Assembly: GCA_011317545.1 (NCBI GenBank)
Contig: WUJK01000003.1
Coordinates: forward strand, 3,534,001 to 3,598,000
Source: Coniella vitis
Lineage: Eukaryota; Ascomycota; Sordariomycetes; Diaporthales; Schizoparmaceae
Reading direction: 5' to 3'
DNA: 64,000 nucleotides
A program made the position numbers and the translations under genes. The notes below the pieces were generated by a model, which was not told the origin of the DNA, searched no databases, and saw only the letters and a list, made by a program, of their open reading frames with translations. This document shows positions 22,428 to 35,601 of this stretch, piece by piece. Position 1 is the stretch's first letter. Each line of letters begins with the position of its first letter.

Positions 22428-25400
22428 CTATTCATCATATAACCCTTCATCATCACTCGCCCTACTATCCCGAAACTCCGCAACAGCCTTGCCCTTGCCC
22501 TTATCTCTCCTCCCATTCACATTATACCCAGATCCATACCCATCCTCTTCCAGTTCTTCCTCAGCATCGCCAGTAGCGGCCGCTTTCCCTTTTCCTTTAC
22601 TACCACCCATGGGTGCTTTCCCTTTCGCTTTTGCTGTACTTGTATTGTTAATCTTGTAACCACTGCTGCTATTAGTGGTGGTTCCCGATATGGATACTCC
22701 AGCCCCACCATCGCCTTGTGTAGCTGCACCATTGCTGCCACCACGACCGCCTTCAAACGTTGCTCTAACATGCTCATAGTGCTCCAATTCACCCGCGGAT
22801 ACACTAGGAATCAATTCGCGCTGCGCTTCCATGAAATCCTCCTCGGTCACCATGACGGCAATATCTTCGGGTGTAGCGTAGTGGTCGAAAAAGTAAGCCG
22901 TGGTGATTATGTTCTTTGGTGGTGGGTGTGCGGGTTTCTGTGTCTTGTTGCTGGTTTCGCTGTCTTGTACTGTGGCTGTGGTACTCGCAGCAAGATCTGC
23001 ATTGAGACGCTTGATTTTGGCATCCACTTTGGCTGATTGCCGTGTGACAGCTTTGAGCATGGCGTCACTGCACAGGGCATAAAAGTCGGCGCCAGTATAG
23101 GTGAAGGGGAGCTTCTCTGCCACGGCCTGGAGGGATGCGGCTGGGTCGAGGGTGAACCTAGGACGGGCGAGGGTCAGCTTTTGTGGATATCCCCAAGACG
23201 ACAGTGTCCAAGGATGAAAAAGGTGAAAGATACAGAAAAAGTGCAAGATGAAACCACCAAACTCACTTTCTCGTCAAGGCCTCCAGAATACGCAGCTGCT
23301 TGTCATGCGTATCAGACACACCCAAATACAGCATCTTGTCGAATCGTCCGGGACGAAGCAGTGCCGAGTCGAGCAAGTCAGGCCTATTCGTAGCACCAAT
23401 GACAAACACCCCGCCACCACTATCCTCACCGCTCGACATGCCATCCAGTTCAGCAAGCAGCTGACTGACGATCCGATCCATGACACCGCCGCTATCGCCC
23501 TGGTTTCCTCGCTTGGGCGCCACCGAGTCGAGCTCGTCGAAAAACACAACGCAGGGTCTCGCGTCACGGGCACGCTGAAAGACACGCCGCACATTGGCTT
23601 CACTCTCGCCAATATACATGTTGAGCAGCTCGGGGCCCTTGACACTGAAGAAATTGAGACTGTATTCTGTGGCGATAGCCTTGGCAAGGAGGGTCTTGCC
23701 TGTACCGGGAGGTCCGTAAAAGAGGATACCGCTGCGCTTCTTCATGCCCTTGGCAAACAGCTCGGGCCGCTCCAGGGGCAACTGAATGGTTTCAGAGACG
23801 GTATCCTTGACATTGTCGAGGCCGCCGACATCATCCCAGGTGACGTTGGGGATTTTGGGCGCGCCAATGGCGTCGGCAAAGTTTTTGCGTGCTGCCTCGA
23901 CGGCCACGTCAAAGTCTGCTGGTGTGAGGCCGCGGGCGGCGGGTCCACCGGCAATTTGTACGTCGCGGATGGTGAAGCTTGTGGTGTTATCGTCGGAGCC
24001 GGCGCTGGCTTGCAAGGTGAGTTTCTCAATGCGGGAGCGTTGGGCGACTACGGCGCGGTCCACGACATCGACGAGGTCGCCCGCGACGAGAGCGGCTGTC
24101 TTGAGGGCCACACTACCCAGATCGACGTCTGGATCTAAACGCAGGCCGCGGGTGTCAATGACGTTCTTGAGAATGACTTGCCGCTCGCCTTCGTCAGGGG
24201 CTGTCATTTCAATTTCGTGGGTAAAGAGACCTCGTACGCCGTCAGGGACCTTGTCGACCTCGGTAGTCGTGGCGATGAGCACTCGTGCGGCAGCCAGAAT
24301 CTCCTTCATGGATGAAACCATCCTGTCAGCAGTGAACGCTTCGATATGTCTGATCAAAAGCGCACAGCTCTCGGGGCCACAGCTCATGGCACGTTCAGCC
24401 CTGCTTTTGAGGAAGCCTTCCGTCTTGACATCGCTACCACCGGAACCGGCGTCGTTGACGATATCGTACGCATCCAGGATAAACGAATGAAGACCAATAT
24501 CGTGGCACGCGTCGGCTGCCATAGTGGCCTTTCCAATGTTCCTCTGCGTCGAGACCAGGAGAACGGCAAGGGGTGGCATGCCCAAGTGTATAGCTCTCTT
24601 GCTCGTAGCTGCTGCCAGCAACTCACGAAGACGTCTCCTCAAAGGCGGAACCTCTGATCGCTCCGGCGCGAGAACTGCTGTGGGCAATGACTGGTGTCCT
24701 CTCGTGGGAGGTTTCTGGAGACCCAGGTAATACCGCCACGTATTGTTCCTAAGCCCTGGGATGGTGCTTGTGACGGACCCTGTCTGCTGAAGGAGGGTCA
24801 TGGAAATGTCGATGCAAGCGACGGATCCCCAAAGCTCCAATTCCTGTTCCTCTTCTGACTTGTCCTTCTTTAATGGGACAATGTTGGTGACTTTGAACCA
24901 GGCCACTTCGTCATACTTTAGGCCTTGTCCCTTGGTTAGGTTTCTCGCCGATGCCAGCGACAGCATATCATCAATTGCGACACCGTCTGCTTCTTGCAGT
25001 ATCCTCCCTAGTTGCGTGTCAATTGGGAAGGCAATCAAGTCGCCGCTTCTTACAATTCTTAATTTCTTCTCAAAGTAGTACTTGATACCAGCCATGACAG
25101 CCGACTGCACGTCCCGTTCCACGGACTTGGGCGTTCGGACGTGTCGCAAAGTGACTTCACGGGCGTAGGGCGGCTGTGACGAGCCGGTCAACTTGGACAA
25201 AGGATTCTTTGCTAGAACAGGTGATGAGCGTCGTAAGGGAGAGATCCGCAGGTAAGGAGGCGATTCAAGGTTAGCCAGCAGAAGCGGCGATGCATAGGCG
25301 AGGGGGCTGGATGGTTTCTGGATTTGGGACTCGAAAAAGGACAGGCGTCTCCCTTCATTTTTAGAGTTTGCTATCCTCGTCACTGGTCTATGCGAATAGC

Positions 25401-26921
25401 CTTCAGGCAACCCAAAGACTCTGACGGGTCGCCAATCTGGCTCGTCTTCGGCAATCTCACCGAAGCTGCCCAATCCAAAGTGACCAAATCCATTCGAAGG
25501 CGGCTCCTGTGATGGTTCTAGTCTGACCCAGTCGCCCGAAAAACAGCCAATTTTGGTAAGACTGTGCACATCAACATAGATACGGGCCTCTTCATCGTCT
25601 TCGGGTACTACCTTTGGGTGCAACAGTTCTGCAGGAATAGGGCTCAATAACCCCTGCGCCTTAAAGAGTCGTCCGCGAGGTCTGTCCTGTCGGGCAGTTG
25701 TAGCAGTGAAGCTCGAGAAGACGGACCCAGGCGTACTGATTCCATTGGTTTTGCGTCCGCGACCCAACGTCATTGGCGTTCCCGCCGCAATAGTCGAGAC
25801 GCCACTAGCAGCAGTAGCAGGTAGCGCAGGCGCCTGGAGTGATATCATGTCATCCATGGAATCATCAGACAGCTCGTCCTGGTCGTCCATGGAGAGTTCC
25901 GACTCTTCAGTTTCGGTGATAGCATCTGTTGACCCTGCCTGTACTTCATTCTCTGTTTTGTATCTCTCCTCGGCAGCCGAATAGAACTGATCGTTTGCGG
26001 TGTCTTCGCCGTCTTCTGTAACTCCATTGAGCTGAGATGTCGAAGACATTGCTGATGCACCGCGGGCATTCCTCGACGTAATGCGACCTCGAGACACGAT
26101 GATGTTGGTGGTGGGCGAGAGTATACCCTGTGAAATGGGTTCGCAAAGCGTAACCTTGCCAGGATTCGGCGGCACGTGGGTGACTGGGTGTGGCGCAAGA
26201 GGTAGTGGGAACAAATCACCTGTGTGGACCACCTTGAGTGTTCCAAGAGCAACGCGAAGTGCTGCTTTCAGGCGGTCCTCTGCTGAGACGGCTGTGGTGT
26301 CCTTATTTTTAAGTTGGGCGGAGACATCAGGATGATCCCGGAAGAAGACGCCCTCGCCGTTCTCCAGTCTCTGTGCCAACTCGCCCTCCAGAGACACAAA
26401 GACCGTGTCGAGGGATAGAGCGAGCACATCGAGCACGAGTATCTCAATGCCAGAGCGACTGTGGCTGGAGAGCTTCGAGGGTGCAACTTGTTGCAAGTGT
26501 GTCGCAAAGCTTTGCAGAGCGAGGGAAGATGGAGAGAACTGCACAGTCGAGTGTGCAAGTGCAGAGGAGTGGGTGACGGGGACTATGGTCCAGTCGGTCG
26601 TGTCAGGTGAAGCGGTCGGGGCCCACGGGGCCAGAGCCACATGGACGACGTCGGGGAGAAGAGGCGCATTATCGCTGTGGTCGCCATCTATGAAGAGGTC
26701 GCGGATCAATTAGCTTTGCTGCTGAGGGACTTGAAGTAGTCGCAGAACTGACCAAGTCGAAGGTGGGGAAACAAGTCGGCGAACAAGTCGTAGGACAAGA
26801 TGCCCACGTCGCCTTTGACGTGGTCATCGAGCACAAGACGGGCTGTTACTGGAGGCTTGTCCTGTCTACGTCTCCTCTTGCGCTTCCGATGAGACGGGTT
26901 GGCAGGTCCCACGGGAGCCAT
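22428..26921 (-). CDS. pex6: Peroxisomal AAA ATPase Pex6
   Basis: Partner of Pex1 in the hexameric motor that extracts ubiquitinated Pex5 from the peroxisomal membrane. Three exons: 26921-26753, 26687-23267 and 23157-22428, all in phase, giving 1439 aa. Without exon 1 the protein would lack the conserved Pex6 start, here a basic RKRKRRRRQDKPPV stretch followed by RLVLDDHVKGDVGILS. Domain order: N domains, degenerate D1 ATPase (Walker A-like STQRNIGKAT; the Walker B region CALLIRHIEAF lacks DE), active D2 ATPase with Walker A GPPGTGKT (about 1048-1055), Walker B VVFFDELD (about 1103-1110) and second-region-of-homology GATNRPDLLD...RPGRFD. A typical C-terminal VTEEDF and HYEHVRATFE segment precedes a Gly/Lys-rich unstructured tail. 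An inactive D1 and active D2 are known for Pex6. Divergent from the lipase gene at 28513. Confidence 0.95.
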
Positions 26922-28512
26922 GGCCTCGCAGTCCGTATGGCGAAGAGACGCAGCAAGGCCAGATGTTGAAGCTATCGACAGCTTGTAGCGGGGGAGTCGG
27001 TGGATGGGGCCACACGGCGGGTTCAAGAGCTCAACGCGACGATGGGATCGAATTCCATGCTGCGGCTTGGGCCTCAGTGGTGCGCAGCGGCCATTGTCGA
27101 CGGCAGGATGGCGGTAGACAGCTTATGGCTCTGGGTGGACGTCTGAGTTGCAGGCCAGCAGGTGCTGTCTCTGTCTGCAACCGAATTGGCAAAACGCGAG
27201 AAAGCAATCAGTAATGGCAGTGACTATCAACAACCTCGGCATCCGGCAAGTGCACGTCCCCTGTTTCTGGGCGTTGGTTCCAGCAGTTGAAGCTGGGGTA
27301 CAAGCGGGAGCCGGGCAGGGCCCTGGCAGCTGCGCCTGGACACGTATGGGGGAAGGTACAATGTACATAGTACAATGTACATAGTACGATGGCAGAATGG
27401 GTAGCAGAGGCACACACAGCACAGCATACCTGGGGTTAGGGTTTTTTATTCACTCCCCCAATGTGCAAAAGAAACCGTCGACGGCAGCCAAAGCAGAAAG
27501 AGATCATCTTTGTCTTCAGCTATCTGTGACCACCAACGGGCTTCTGTGCGCTCACACCACATTGAGAATTGGCGCTAGCAGCAAGTCAAGACGTCAAGAA
27601 CGACGATGATGCCTGAATAATCCACAAATGCAATACTGCGACAACGCTGATGTTTTTGTTCGCACGATTGCAACAGACGTCGATGGCGATGAGCGCTTTT
27701 TTTATTATTATTATGGTTGCAATGTTGTCACTGATCATTGGGTGTCTTTGTGTGATTTCCCTTGAAACTTTTGACACCTCTCAACTCATCATACGGGCCA
27801 TTCACATACCGTCTCCCACGGCCAGGTCACTAGACTGTCCGCTGAGCGCAACCACTCGATCTCTGTCTGGCTGTGATCTTCACATGCATCAGCTGCCAAG
27901 TTGAGTGCGCCCCAAAGGCCATGATCCCTGCATGATGACGCATCGTCAGAGGCATTTGGTCGTGGCTTCGCACCTGTTCTGAACCACCAGCCCGGAATTC
28001 TTTGTCCGGCGCTGCCAAATCACATATGGGATTGGGCAGACGTAGAGAACCAGACGATCGGACTGCCAGACAACTTTTCCAAAGACTGACACATCCAACC
28101 GAGCAGAGTGCGGAGCCCTGCTGCTACTCTCAAGGCCAGTGACAGGGATTCAATCCGCATCCTTAGCGCTCCTGGCTTGTCAAAATTCCGAATCAGGGGC
28201 TCGAAGTCGCCAGGAAGTAAGCAGAGAAGCCCTACCTGCCAGCCTGCTTGTGCCAAATTCAATCATAGCCCGGCTCGAGGCCGTGCCGATACTATTCTCA
28301 AAAGAAAACGCCAATGACGTCCCGCATTCGCCATCATACACTATTATATTGACACGACACTGCCTCGCTTGGCTCTGCTGGCTTTTGCCTGAACCACCGA
28401 TAGTCAACCATAGTAGACGACCTTGCTCGTCTCTTGTCGCTTGCCCTTCCTTCAGCAGAGTGGCTCTTTATGCGGTCTCCCCGTCTCTGGTCGCGCAGCC
28501 GAGTCTCCCAGA
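26922..28512. other. Divergent promoter region of pex6 and the lipase gene
   Basis: About 1.6 kb between two start codons facing apart. No gene seen. It contains a 14-bp tandem repeat with two TACATAGTA sites (27356-27387), a T-rich stretch near 27690-27712, and pyrimidine-rich sequence before the lipase start. Confidence 0.6.
27356..27387. repeat. Tandem 14-mer GTACAATGTACATA x2, with two TACATAGTA sites
   Basis: Two perfect copies of the 14-base unit followed by GTAC. The junctions create two exact copies of the dispersed 9-mer (reverse form) at 27364-27372 and 27378-27386. It lies about 440 bases upstream of the pex6 start and about 1.1 kb upstream of the lipase start. A regulatory role is inferred only from position and repetition. 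Confidence 0.7.
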
Positions 28513-30911
28513 ATGATGGACAGCGATCATGCCTCTCAAGGCTCGCCGCCTCCACAAGCAGCGTCGACGGCTGCACGCGCCGTTGAATTCACCAGGCAGG
28601 CGGAGAAGTTGTCGCACAAGACGCCCGAGCAAGGTGACGTCGAGGTCGCCGTCGAAGCCAAGTTTGTGACGCCGCTCGACCCTGTCATTGTAACAAGCGG
28701 TGGCAACAGGCTCCCAGGCGTGCCAATACCCGAAGCGCACAAGTTGAACAGCCTCAAGACCGATCTGAGCGAGCAAGTCTCCGAGAACGACCAGAACGAT
28801 GACAGTGAAGTTCAACAAGAAGGGGACGCAGCGCGTCGCAAGAACATGTCTTCGCAGCGAAACCCCAAGTCGGCGCAACGGTCACCCGACGGAACTCTGC
28901 GCAAAGCGATGCCACCTTCGCATACGAACCCGTTATTCCCTCCATTGCCCTTATACGGCCCGCCATCGATACTTCGAGACTTCCACTGCGCAATCTTTCG
29001 CGTGTCGTCATTTTTCCTTAGCCTATCCTTCCTCGGGGTCATCGTCCTCGGCTCGCTCTTCACCAGCATCCCAGGGATAATACAGCGGACCTGGCTGCGA
29101 TTAACCTTCCGCAACCCGGAAAAGAGCCGGCCATTCTACGAAGAAGAGAAGCGGCGCGCAGCTGCCCGTAAAGAGGCGGAGCGCAATTGGAAGATGCGAG
29201 ATGCCCAGGGATACATGCCGGTCGATGACGAGAAACCAGTCGACGACGGCGGCTACGTTCCCACAGAAGGCGGGCCTGATCCTATCAAATGTGATGTGGG
29301 CTACTATGCTCGTCGCGTGGGCCTTGACGTGGAGGAATTCGAGGTTCAGACAGAAGACGGCTTCATCATCGACCTATGGCACGTCTATGACCCCCGCGAA
29401 TACGAAGAGCTCAGTCCCGAGGAGCGCTCCGCTCGCGGGCCCGAGGCGTTTGCCGGCGGGATGCGCAAGGGCAAAAGGCTCAGGAACCCCGGCGCCGCCC
29501 GCAAGTACCCCGTTCTGCTCGTACACGGCCTCCTCCAGAGCGCAGGCGCCTACTGCGTCAACGACGAGCAGTCACTCGCGTTTTGGCTCTGCAAATCTGG
29601 CTACGATGTCTGGTTGGGCAACAACAGGTGCGGCTTCAAGCCCAAACACGTCCTGCTCGACTACAGCGATCCGCGCATGTGGTGCTGGAACATTCGCCAA
29701 ATGGGTGTCTTTGACTTGCCGGCCCTGACATCGCGCGTCCTCTACGAGACGGGGTTTGCGCGCTGTGGCCTCATTGCCCACTCACAGGGCACGACCGAGA
29801 CGTTTGTTGCACTCGCCAAGGAGCAGCGACCCGAGCTGGGCGACAAGTTGAGCGTGTTTTGCGCGTTGGCGCCCGCTGCGTATGCCGGGCCGCTGATTGG
29901 CAAGATGTACTTCAAGTTCATGCGTGTCATTACACCAGCAATGTTTAGGCTCATGTTTGGCCTCCATGCATTTATTCCCATCATGATGACGATGCACGGG
30001 ATCTTGAATCCGCGACTGTATGGTTGGATGGGGTACAAGGTGTTTTCATTCTTGTTTGACTGGTCTGATATACGCTGGGACCGCGGACTGCGCGATAGGA
30101 TGTTCCAGTTCGCCCCGGTCTATGTCAGTGCCGAGAGTATGCGATGGTGGCTGGGGCGGGAGTGCTTTGCCAAGCATGTGAGTTTTGAACATCTACTTGC
30201 GTCTTTTTTCCCCTCTGAGGTTCGGTAAAGAAATGGCAGAGAAGAGGCTAACAGGCGACCGAAAAAAACAACAACGAAAAACAGAAATGCATTCTCGCCA
30301 CCAAAGAAGAATGGCGCGCTGAAGAGCGCGAAGACGCTGCCGAACGCCATAACCCCATCGCGGCTGTCCCACCTCAAGTCCACGACTCCCACCACGCCGA
30401 CGCCGACACCAACACCAACTCCAGCTCCACCAACGGCATCCCACGCTCCCCGCGCAACCGCAGAAACAGCCACCACCACCACCACCACCACCCCAAGGGC
30501 TCACGCGCATGGTACAATGCCCAATCCCCACCTTTTGCGCTCTGGGTCTGCGGACAGGATAACCTCGTTGACGGGGATAAGCTCCTCCGGCGGTTCGAGC
30601 GTGGCCGCGAACCGCAGGCACGGCTGATTCACCGGACGGTCATTCCCGAATATGAGCATTTGGATGTCATTTGGGCCATGGACGCGGAAACCAAGGTTTT
30701 TATGGAGTTGAGGGAGGTCTTGTGGCGGACGGTGGCGGAGGAGGATCGGCACAAGTGTAGAGTGCCGCTTGGTTGTGAGAATGTGGAGTGTTGGGTTGAT
30801 GATCGGAAGGGAAGGAGGAGACAAGATGAGGAGACAGAGGGGGATGTGGATGGAGTGGAGGAGGGGGAAAGCAGTAGTAGTAGCAGCAGCAGCGAGGAGT
30901 TGAGTGCGTAA
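28513..30911 (+). CDS. Membrane-anchored steryl ester hydrolase / lipase (Tgl1-Yeh1-Yeh2 type)
   Basis: Alpha/beta hydrolase expected to release sterols and fatty acids from steryl esters (or act on triacylglycerol) at lipid droplets, ER or plasma membrane. Exons 28513-30177 and 30285-30911 give 763 aa. An in-frame alternative acceptor at 30255 would add 10 residues; I prefer 30285 because it gives the continuous KHKCILATKEEW. A disordered N-terminus of about 150 residues is followed by one membrane segment (about 160-187: SSFFLSLSFLGVIVLGSLF) and then the abhydro-lipase domain: VQTEDGFIIDLWHV, oxyanion region VLLVHGLLQSAGAY, SLAFWLCKSGYDVWLGNNRC, nucleophile motif IAHSQGTTE (Ser 424), acid Asp in CGQDN (about 647) and His in EHLDVIW (about 680). 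A His-run (HHHHHHH) and a Ser/Glu-rich tail are low-complexity additions. Substrate is inferred from family resemblance only. Confidence 0.9.
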
Positions 30912-31090
30912 AACAAGGAGTGCTGGGGATGTCGATGAGAATATATAGGTTTAATATTGCTGCGAGGCGTTTAGGTCGTTTGGTTTTTCTTCGGGTGCGG
31001 AATCCTTCTCTTTGCGTTTTGTGAGAGGTGTTTGTTTACATTTGAAGAAATGGATTACACCCCCCCATCCATACGCGACATACACGGTCA

Positions 31091-31118
31091 AGGCAGGCAG
31101 GCAGGCAGGCAGGCAGGC
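31091..31118. repeat. (AGGC)7 microsatellite
   Basis: Seven perfect tetranucleotide units in the 3' region after the lipase gene. Confidence 0.9.
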
Positions 31119-31462
31119 TGGGCCAGGAATCAAGGTTAGCGACGGATAAAATGAAGCGGCAACGAGAGTTGGGATGGTCTATTGCGTATAGATCTAGATT
31201 TTGGGATCTACACAATGTTTCATGTTCAGGGTACATGTATTGTGTGTAAAAAGTCAAAACACGGATGGAGTGAATGCACATCACACGAATAAGTCTATTT
31301 GGACTGGTAGTTTGGTTGTTTTGCTGGAGGAGAGGTTGCGATCGCGTAGCAGATTGATTGACTTGTACATAAGGTGAATTGGAAGTGTGTCGAGTTTGGA
31401 AATAGATGAATATATATATATATTCTAGCTCGATCATACCCATCACACACACTGGCGCATAT

Positions 31463-31482
31463 GCTCGCTCGCTCGCTCGCTC
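31463..31482. repeat. (GCTC)5 microsatellite
   Basis: Five perfect units in non-coding sequence. Confidence 0.9.
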
Positions 31483-31811
31483 CTCAACACTTGCGAAGTC
31501 GATCGTTCCATTACGAGCAGACCTGGGCGGCACATGATGGGTTCTGGAATTGATAGTGGTTTGTTGTAAATCTTCATGATACATACAGAAATTGATTTTT
31601 TTTTTTTTAAGGTGAACACATGGATGGGCTGCTGTGTCACACCGTCTCTTGTCAATTGATACTCAGAGCCCATGTTGCTTTGCTTTCTGTTTTTTTTATG
31701 CATATAAATAGCATATCCAACACCCATTCTGTTCAGGCACACGGCGGATGAGGGTTTCTTTTTTTTTGGGGGGGGGGAGACTTTCTAAGTGGGATTACCG
31801 GCATCACGCTA

Positions 31812-32604
31812 TACTATGTACACAAAGGAAACAAAAGAGCGAGAATTGAAAACCACATGGCAATAAACAAAGAAAGACTACGTGGAGTGTGGGTGCGTGG
31901 AGACTTTGGATGATTTCTTGCTCGAAACAATCGACCTTTTTCTTTGTTCTAGGAGCATGAACGTTTCAGGAGGGAGGAAAGGCTATATGTGCAGATCTCT
32001 CGGCGAAGAATGGTTGATGGTGGTGGTGGTGGTGGTGGTGGTGGTGTGGGTGGGGTAGCTTCCAAGTCCACTCTTCTTAGCGATTGGCCACCTGGGCAGC
32101 CGGGCAGCCTTTTGGCACCTGGCGGAAGTGGGTCGCCCTTGTCTCCCGTTGGCTGCCCCTGGCGCTAAGTACTATGTAGAAGTATGTATGTACATTAGCG
32201 CAAGAGGTGAAGTGGCCAATGAGAGGCTGCAGGGGCCCGAGCCGCCAACCTTTTTCAAACATCACCTCTTTCTGTTAGCATCGGTGAGTCCAGTGCAGCC
32301 CAGCCCAGCCCCGTTCAGATCCAGCCCATGCTTCCAGGCTCGTGGTTGCAGAGTTGAGCGCGGGTGTACGTATGCAATCCATCCAAATATGCTGACGACT
32401 GGGCTTTTCGGACCGAACTATCAGCGGCGGCGCTGATGACGGGGAACAGGTTGGCCATTGAGCAGCTTATCAGCCTCTCCACAAGGCAACGATGATAAGA
32501 TCGACGGGATACTATAGCATAGTACTGTGTACATACCCTAGATGCCGACGGGCATGAAGCGGATGAGAGAGCCGACCAGCTGGTAGGTAGGTGTTTACTA
32601 TGTA
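31812..32604 (+). repeat. Three dispersed copies of TACTATGTA
   Basis: Exact plus-orientation copies at 31812-31820, 32170-32178 and 32596-32604. A near copy (GCATAGTAC) lies at 32517-32525. There is no gene between them; the nearest downstream start is GH16, about 1.9 kb to the right. Confidence 0.6.
32018..32044. repeat. (TGG)9 microsatellite
   Basis: Nine perfect TGG units, G-rich on the plus strand, in intergenic DNA. A G-quadruplex-like structure is conceivable but unproven. Confidence 0.85.
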
Positions 32605-32930
32605 TCTGGTGCATGACAGTGGCAAACACGACCCGTCCGTGCTTTTGGCCAACATTCGCCATCTTGGGGAGCTGTGCAGTTGGTTGCCTTACTCGCGGCA
32701 TCTCGCCTCTTCCTGGATCGGTGGACGGGCAGCCGGAAGGACGGTCGGCTGGTTCTGTGGGATGTCTGGGAAAATATTATATTCTGTAAATCCGTGATCT
32801 GGGCTTTCTTCTTTCCTCTCTGCAGGGCTTCCCGCCCTGTCGATCACGCTAGCTTGGCGTTTGAATGTTTTGCCCGTGTCTGTGCCTGTCACACTCGGTA
32901 ATGTTTGGTCTTGTGTTTTTCTTCTTCACT

Positions 32931-32954
32931 GACTGACTGACTGACTGACTGACT
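32931..32954. repeat. (GACT)6 microsatellite
   Basis: Six perfect units in intergenic DNA upstream of the GH16 gene. Confidence 0.9.
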
Positions 32955-34060
32955 CACTCGCTTGGCAGGTCTTGGGCCATTTACGCGCTGTGAGTGGCTC
33001 CCCGGGGGTCACTGTGGCTTTGGGGGTCTCGAGCCCTATAGCATTTCAGTTATCACTCTTTGGCTCTGTTTCTGCTAGAGTCGGGAAGGCCCAAGCACAG
33101 GCAGTGTAGTTTCGGGCGACTATCACAGTGGCTGCTCTTCAGAGCACGGCGTAGTAGCTCGTCGTCTCATCATGTTGTTGTTATTGTTGTTGTTGTTAGA
33201 CGTTTGTGCAAGTTGCAAGCCTGCCAGCCAATCATTGCGCGGCCCCTGCGTTGTTTCCCCCTGCCCCCGCCCCCCTCTTGTGTGCTGGCCCCTGCCGGCC
33301 CGGGGTTCGGGATAGCGGCAGAACGGTGATGTGCGCCTGTGTTTGGATGCCGGAGTTTGGAGGCCATCCCTTGGGTACTTGGGTACTTGAGTACATGGGT
33401 ACATGGGTACGCGGATCAGAGTACACAGGGGTGCAGGGGCACTTACACGCCTCAGTGGGGGCTTGGAGGTGGACCCCACGCCCTGATCTGGCGGGCGAGT
33501 TTGACAGACGAAGCGCCAAGGGCCACTCAACCCATCTGCACTCGGGCATCACTGGGAGATGTGAAGGATACTGCTGCCAGCGGCTGGACGCGGCAGCATA
33601 TTTAACGCGGCATCCCGTTTTTCATCACCACCACCAGCAGCGCCTCCCTCGACCCGATTCCATCACCGACCGTCCGCCGACTGCTTTGATCTCCCACAAG
33701 GAAAAGGGCTTCCTTTCTTTTTCCTCCTCTCCTCACCTCCTCCCTCGACTGGTTTCGAGTCCTGCCCATCCTTTCTTTGTCCCGCCATCTCCGCCCGCCG
33801 TCCTTCCTTTTTGCGCCCGGCCGCCGCTCGTGACTGGACGAGCCCTGTTTTCTATTCTTGTTCTCTGTTTCTTTCACTTCCTTTGCCTGGCGCCAGTCGT
33901 TGGGATTGATTGCCTTGCGGCGAGAACCCATTGTGCATTCTGCCAAAAGTGTATTGTTTGACGAGCAGCAATAACCGTGGTGGTGGTGATTCTTGGCCCA
34001 TTGTACATTCCCATTCGCAATCACACACGCACAAAACACACACAGAGGCCCAGTCTGCTT

Positions 34061-34066
34061 TATATA
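34061..34066 (+). promoter_or_regulatory. Possible TATA box of the GH16 gene
   Basis: TATATA within CTTTATATAGGC, about 420 bases before the chosen start codon. If used, the 5' UTR would be about 390 bases and CT-rich, which is not unusual in filamentous fungi. The call rests on sequence pattern alone. Confidence 0.35.
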
Positions 34067-34484
34067 GGCTCAAGGCAGCGCCCTTCCTCTCTCGCCTGGC
34101 ACCTGTTCGTGCCCACCTCGGAAAAGAACTATCCTGGCTGGTAGTTCGCACCACGTTCATTCTTGACGGCTCCTCCTGTTTCGTGGACGCGCCACCAACT
34201 CCATTCTCTCGCGAGATCGCACGCACCCTCTGCAAAGCGCACAACGCCCACGTCTCACTCGACAGACCCCGCCTGCATTCCTCGACAGCACAGCCCAGAC
34301 CGCACGCCTGGTGGACTCGACTCGACCCGATTCGATTCACCGTCCTCGTCATCTTCAGACCTCTGCAGACCTCTTCAGGCCCTATATCTTGTGTGTCGCA
34401 ACCTCGGCCGACCACAGCCCACCCACCGCGCCCAGCTCTTTTCGCACACCCGGCATGCCTTCCTCCTCGTCCATCATGCCCGCC

Positions 34485-35565
34485 ATGGTCAAGCTGGTCG
34501 CGATCCTTGCCGCAGGCCGGCTGGCGGCAGCCACCTCGTACACCCTCGAGGACAGCTACACCACCGCCAACTTCTTCGACGAGTTTGATTTCTACACGGG
34601 CGCTGATCCCACCGAAGGCTACGTCGACTACCAGACCGCCGCCCAAGCCTCGGCCGCCGGGCTCGCTGGCTCCTCGGCCGGCGCCATCTACCTCGGCGCC
34701 GACTACACCACCGTGGACCCTTCGGCCGGCCGTGCCTCGACCCGTGTCTCGTCGCAAAAGTCCTACACCCACATGCTGCTCGTCGCCGACGTCGCCCACA
34801 TGCCCGTCGGCTGCGGCACCTGGCCCGCGCTGTGGTCCTTTGGGCCCGACTGGCCGTCGTCGGGCGAAATCGACATCATCGAGGGCGTCAACACGCAGAC
34901 AACCAACGAAATCACCCTCCACACCTCCGAGGGCTGCACCATGACCAAGGGCACCCAGATGGCCTCCACCAAGGTCCTCGACACGCTCGACTGCGGTGCC
35001 GACAATGGCAACACGGGCTGCCCGCAGCTGACGACCCAAAAGACCAATTTCGGCGCCGGCCTGAACGCTGGCGGCGGTGGTGTGTATGCCATGGAGTGGA
35101 CGAGCGAGGCCATTAGCGTCTGGTTCTTTGCCCGCAACTCGACGCTGGCGAACCAGCTCACCTCGTCGAATGGCTCGTCGAACGGCTCGTCGTCGGCACT
35201 GGATACTGCGTCCTTTGGCACCCCGCAGGCGCAGTTTAGTGGCGGAAGTGGCTGTGATATTGATTCGACCTTTAAGGAGCACAATATCATTATTGACACG
35301 ACGTTTTGTGGTTCTTGTACGTATCCATTATCCTTCTTTATCCCTTCCCCGTTTTTAAACGAAGCAGATTGACTAACAAACCATTGAACAAACAAATAGG
35401 GGCCGGTGAGACTTCTGTCTGGGACGCAGACGAAACCTGCTCTGCCCTCGCCACCAGCTGCGAGGACTACGTTGCCAACAACCCCGAGGCCTTTGTCGAC
35501 GCTTACTGGCTCTTCAACTCCATTAACGTCTACCAGGCCACGGGTACCTCTACGCGTCGCTCGTT

Positions 35566-35601
<36 letters not shown>

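Larger units (their letters stand above)
30912..34454. other. Intergenic, microsatellite-rich, about 3.5 kb
   Basis: No supportable gene. It holds tetranucleotide and trinucleotide repeats (listed separately), T and G homopolymer runs near 31600 and 31760, and three exact copies of TACTATGTA (31812, 32170, 32596). The right end is CT-rich and carries the GH16 gene promoter and long 5' UTR. Confidence 0.5.

Noticed and set aside
33852..35282. 476-codon open frame on the minus strand
   Set aside because: Antisense of the GH16 gene and its 5' UTR; Gly/Arg-rich composition without motifs.
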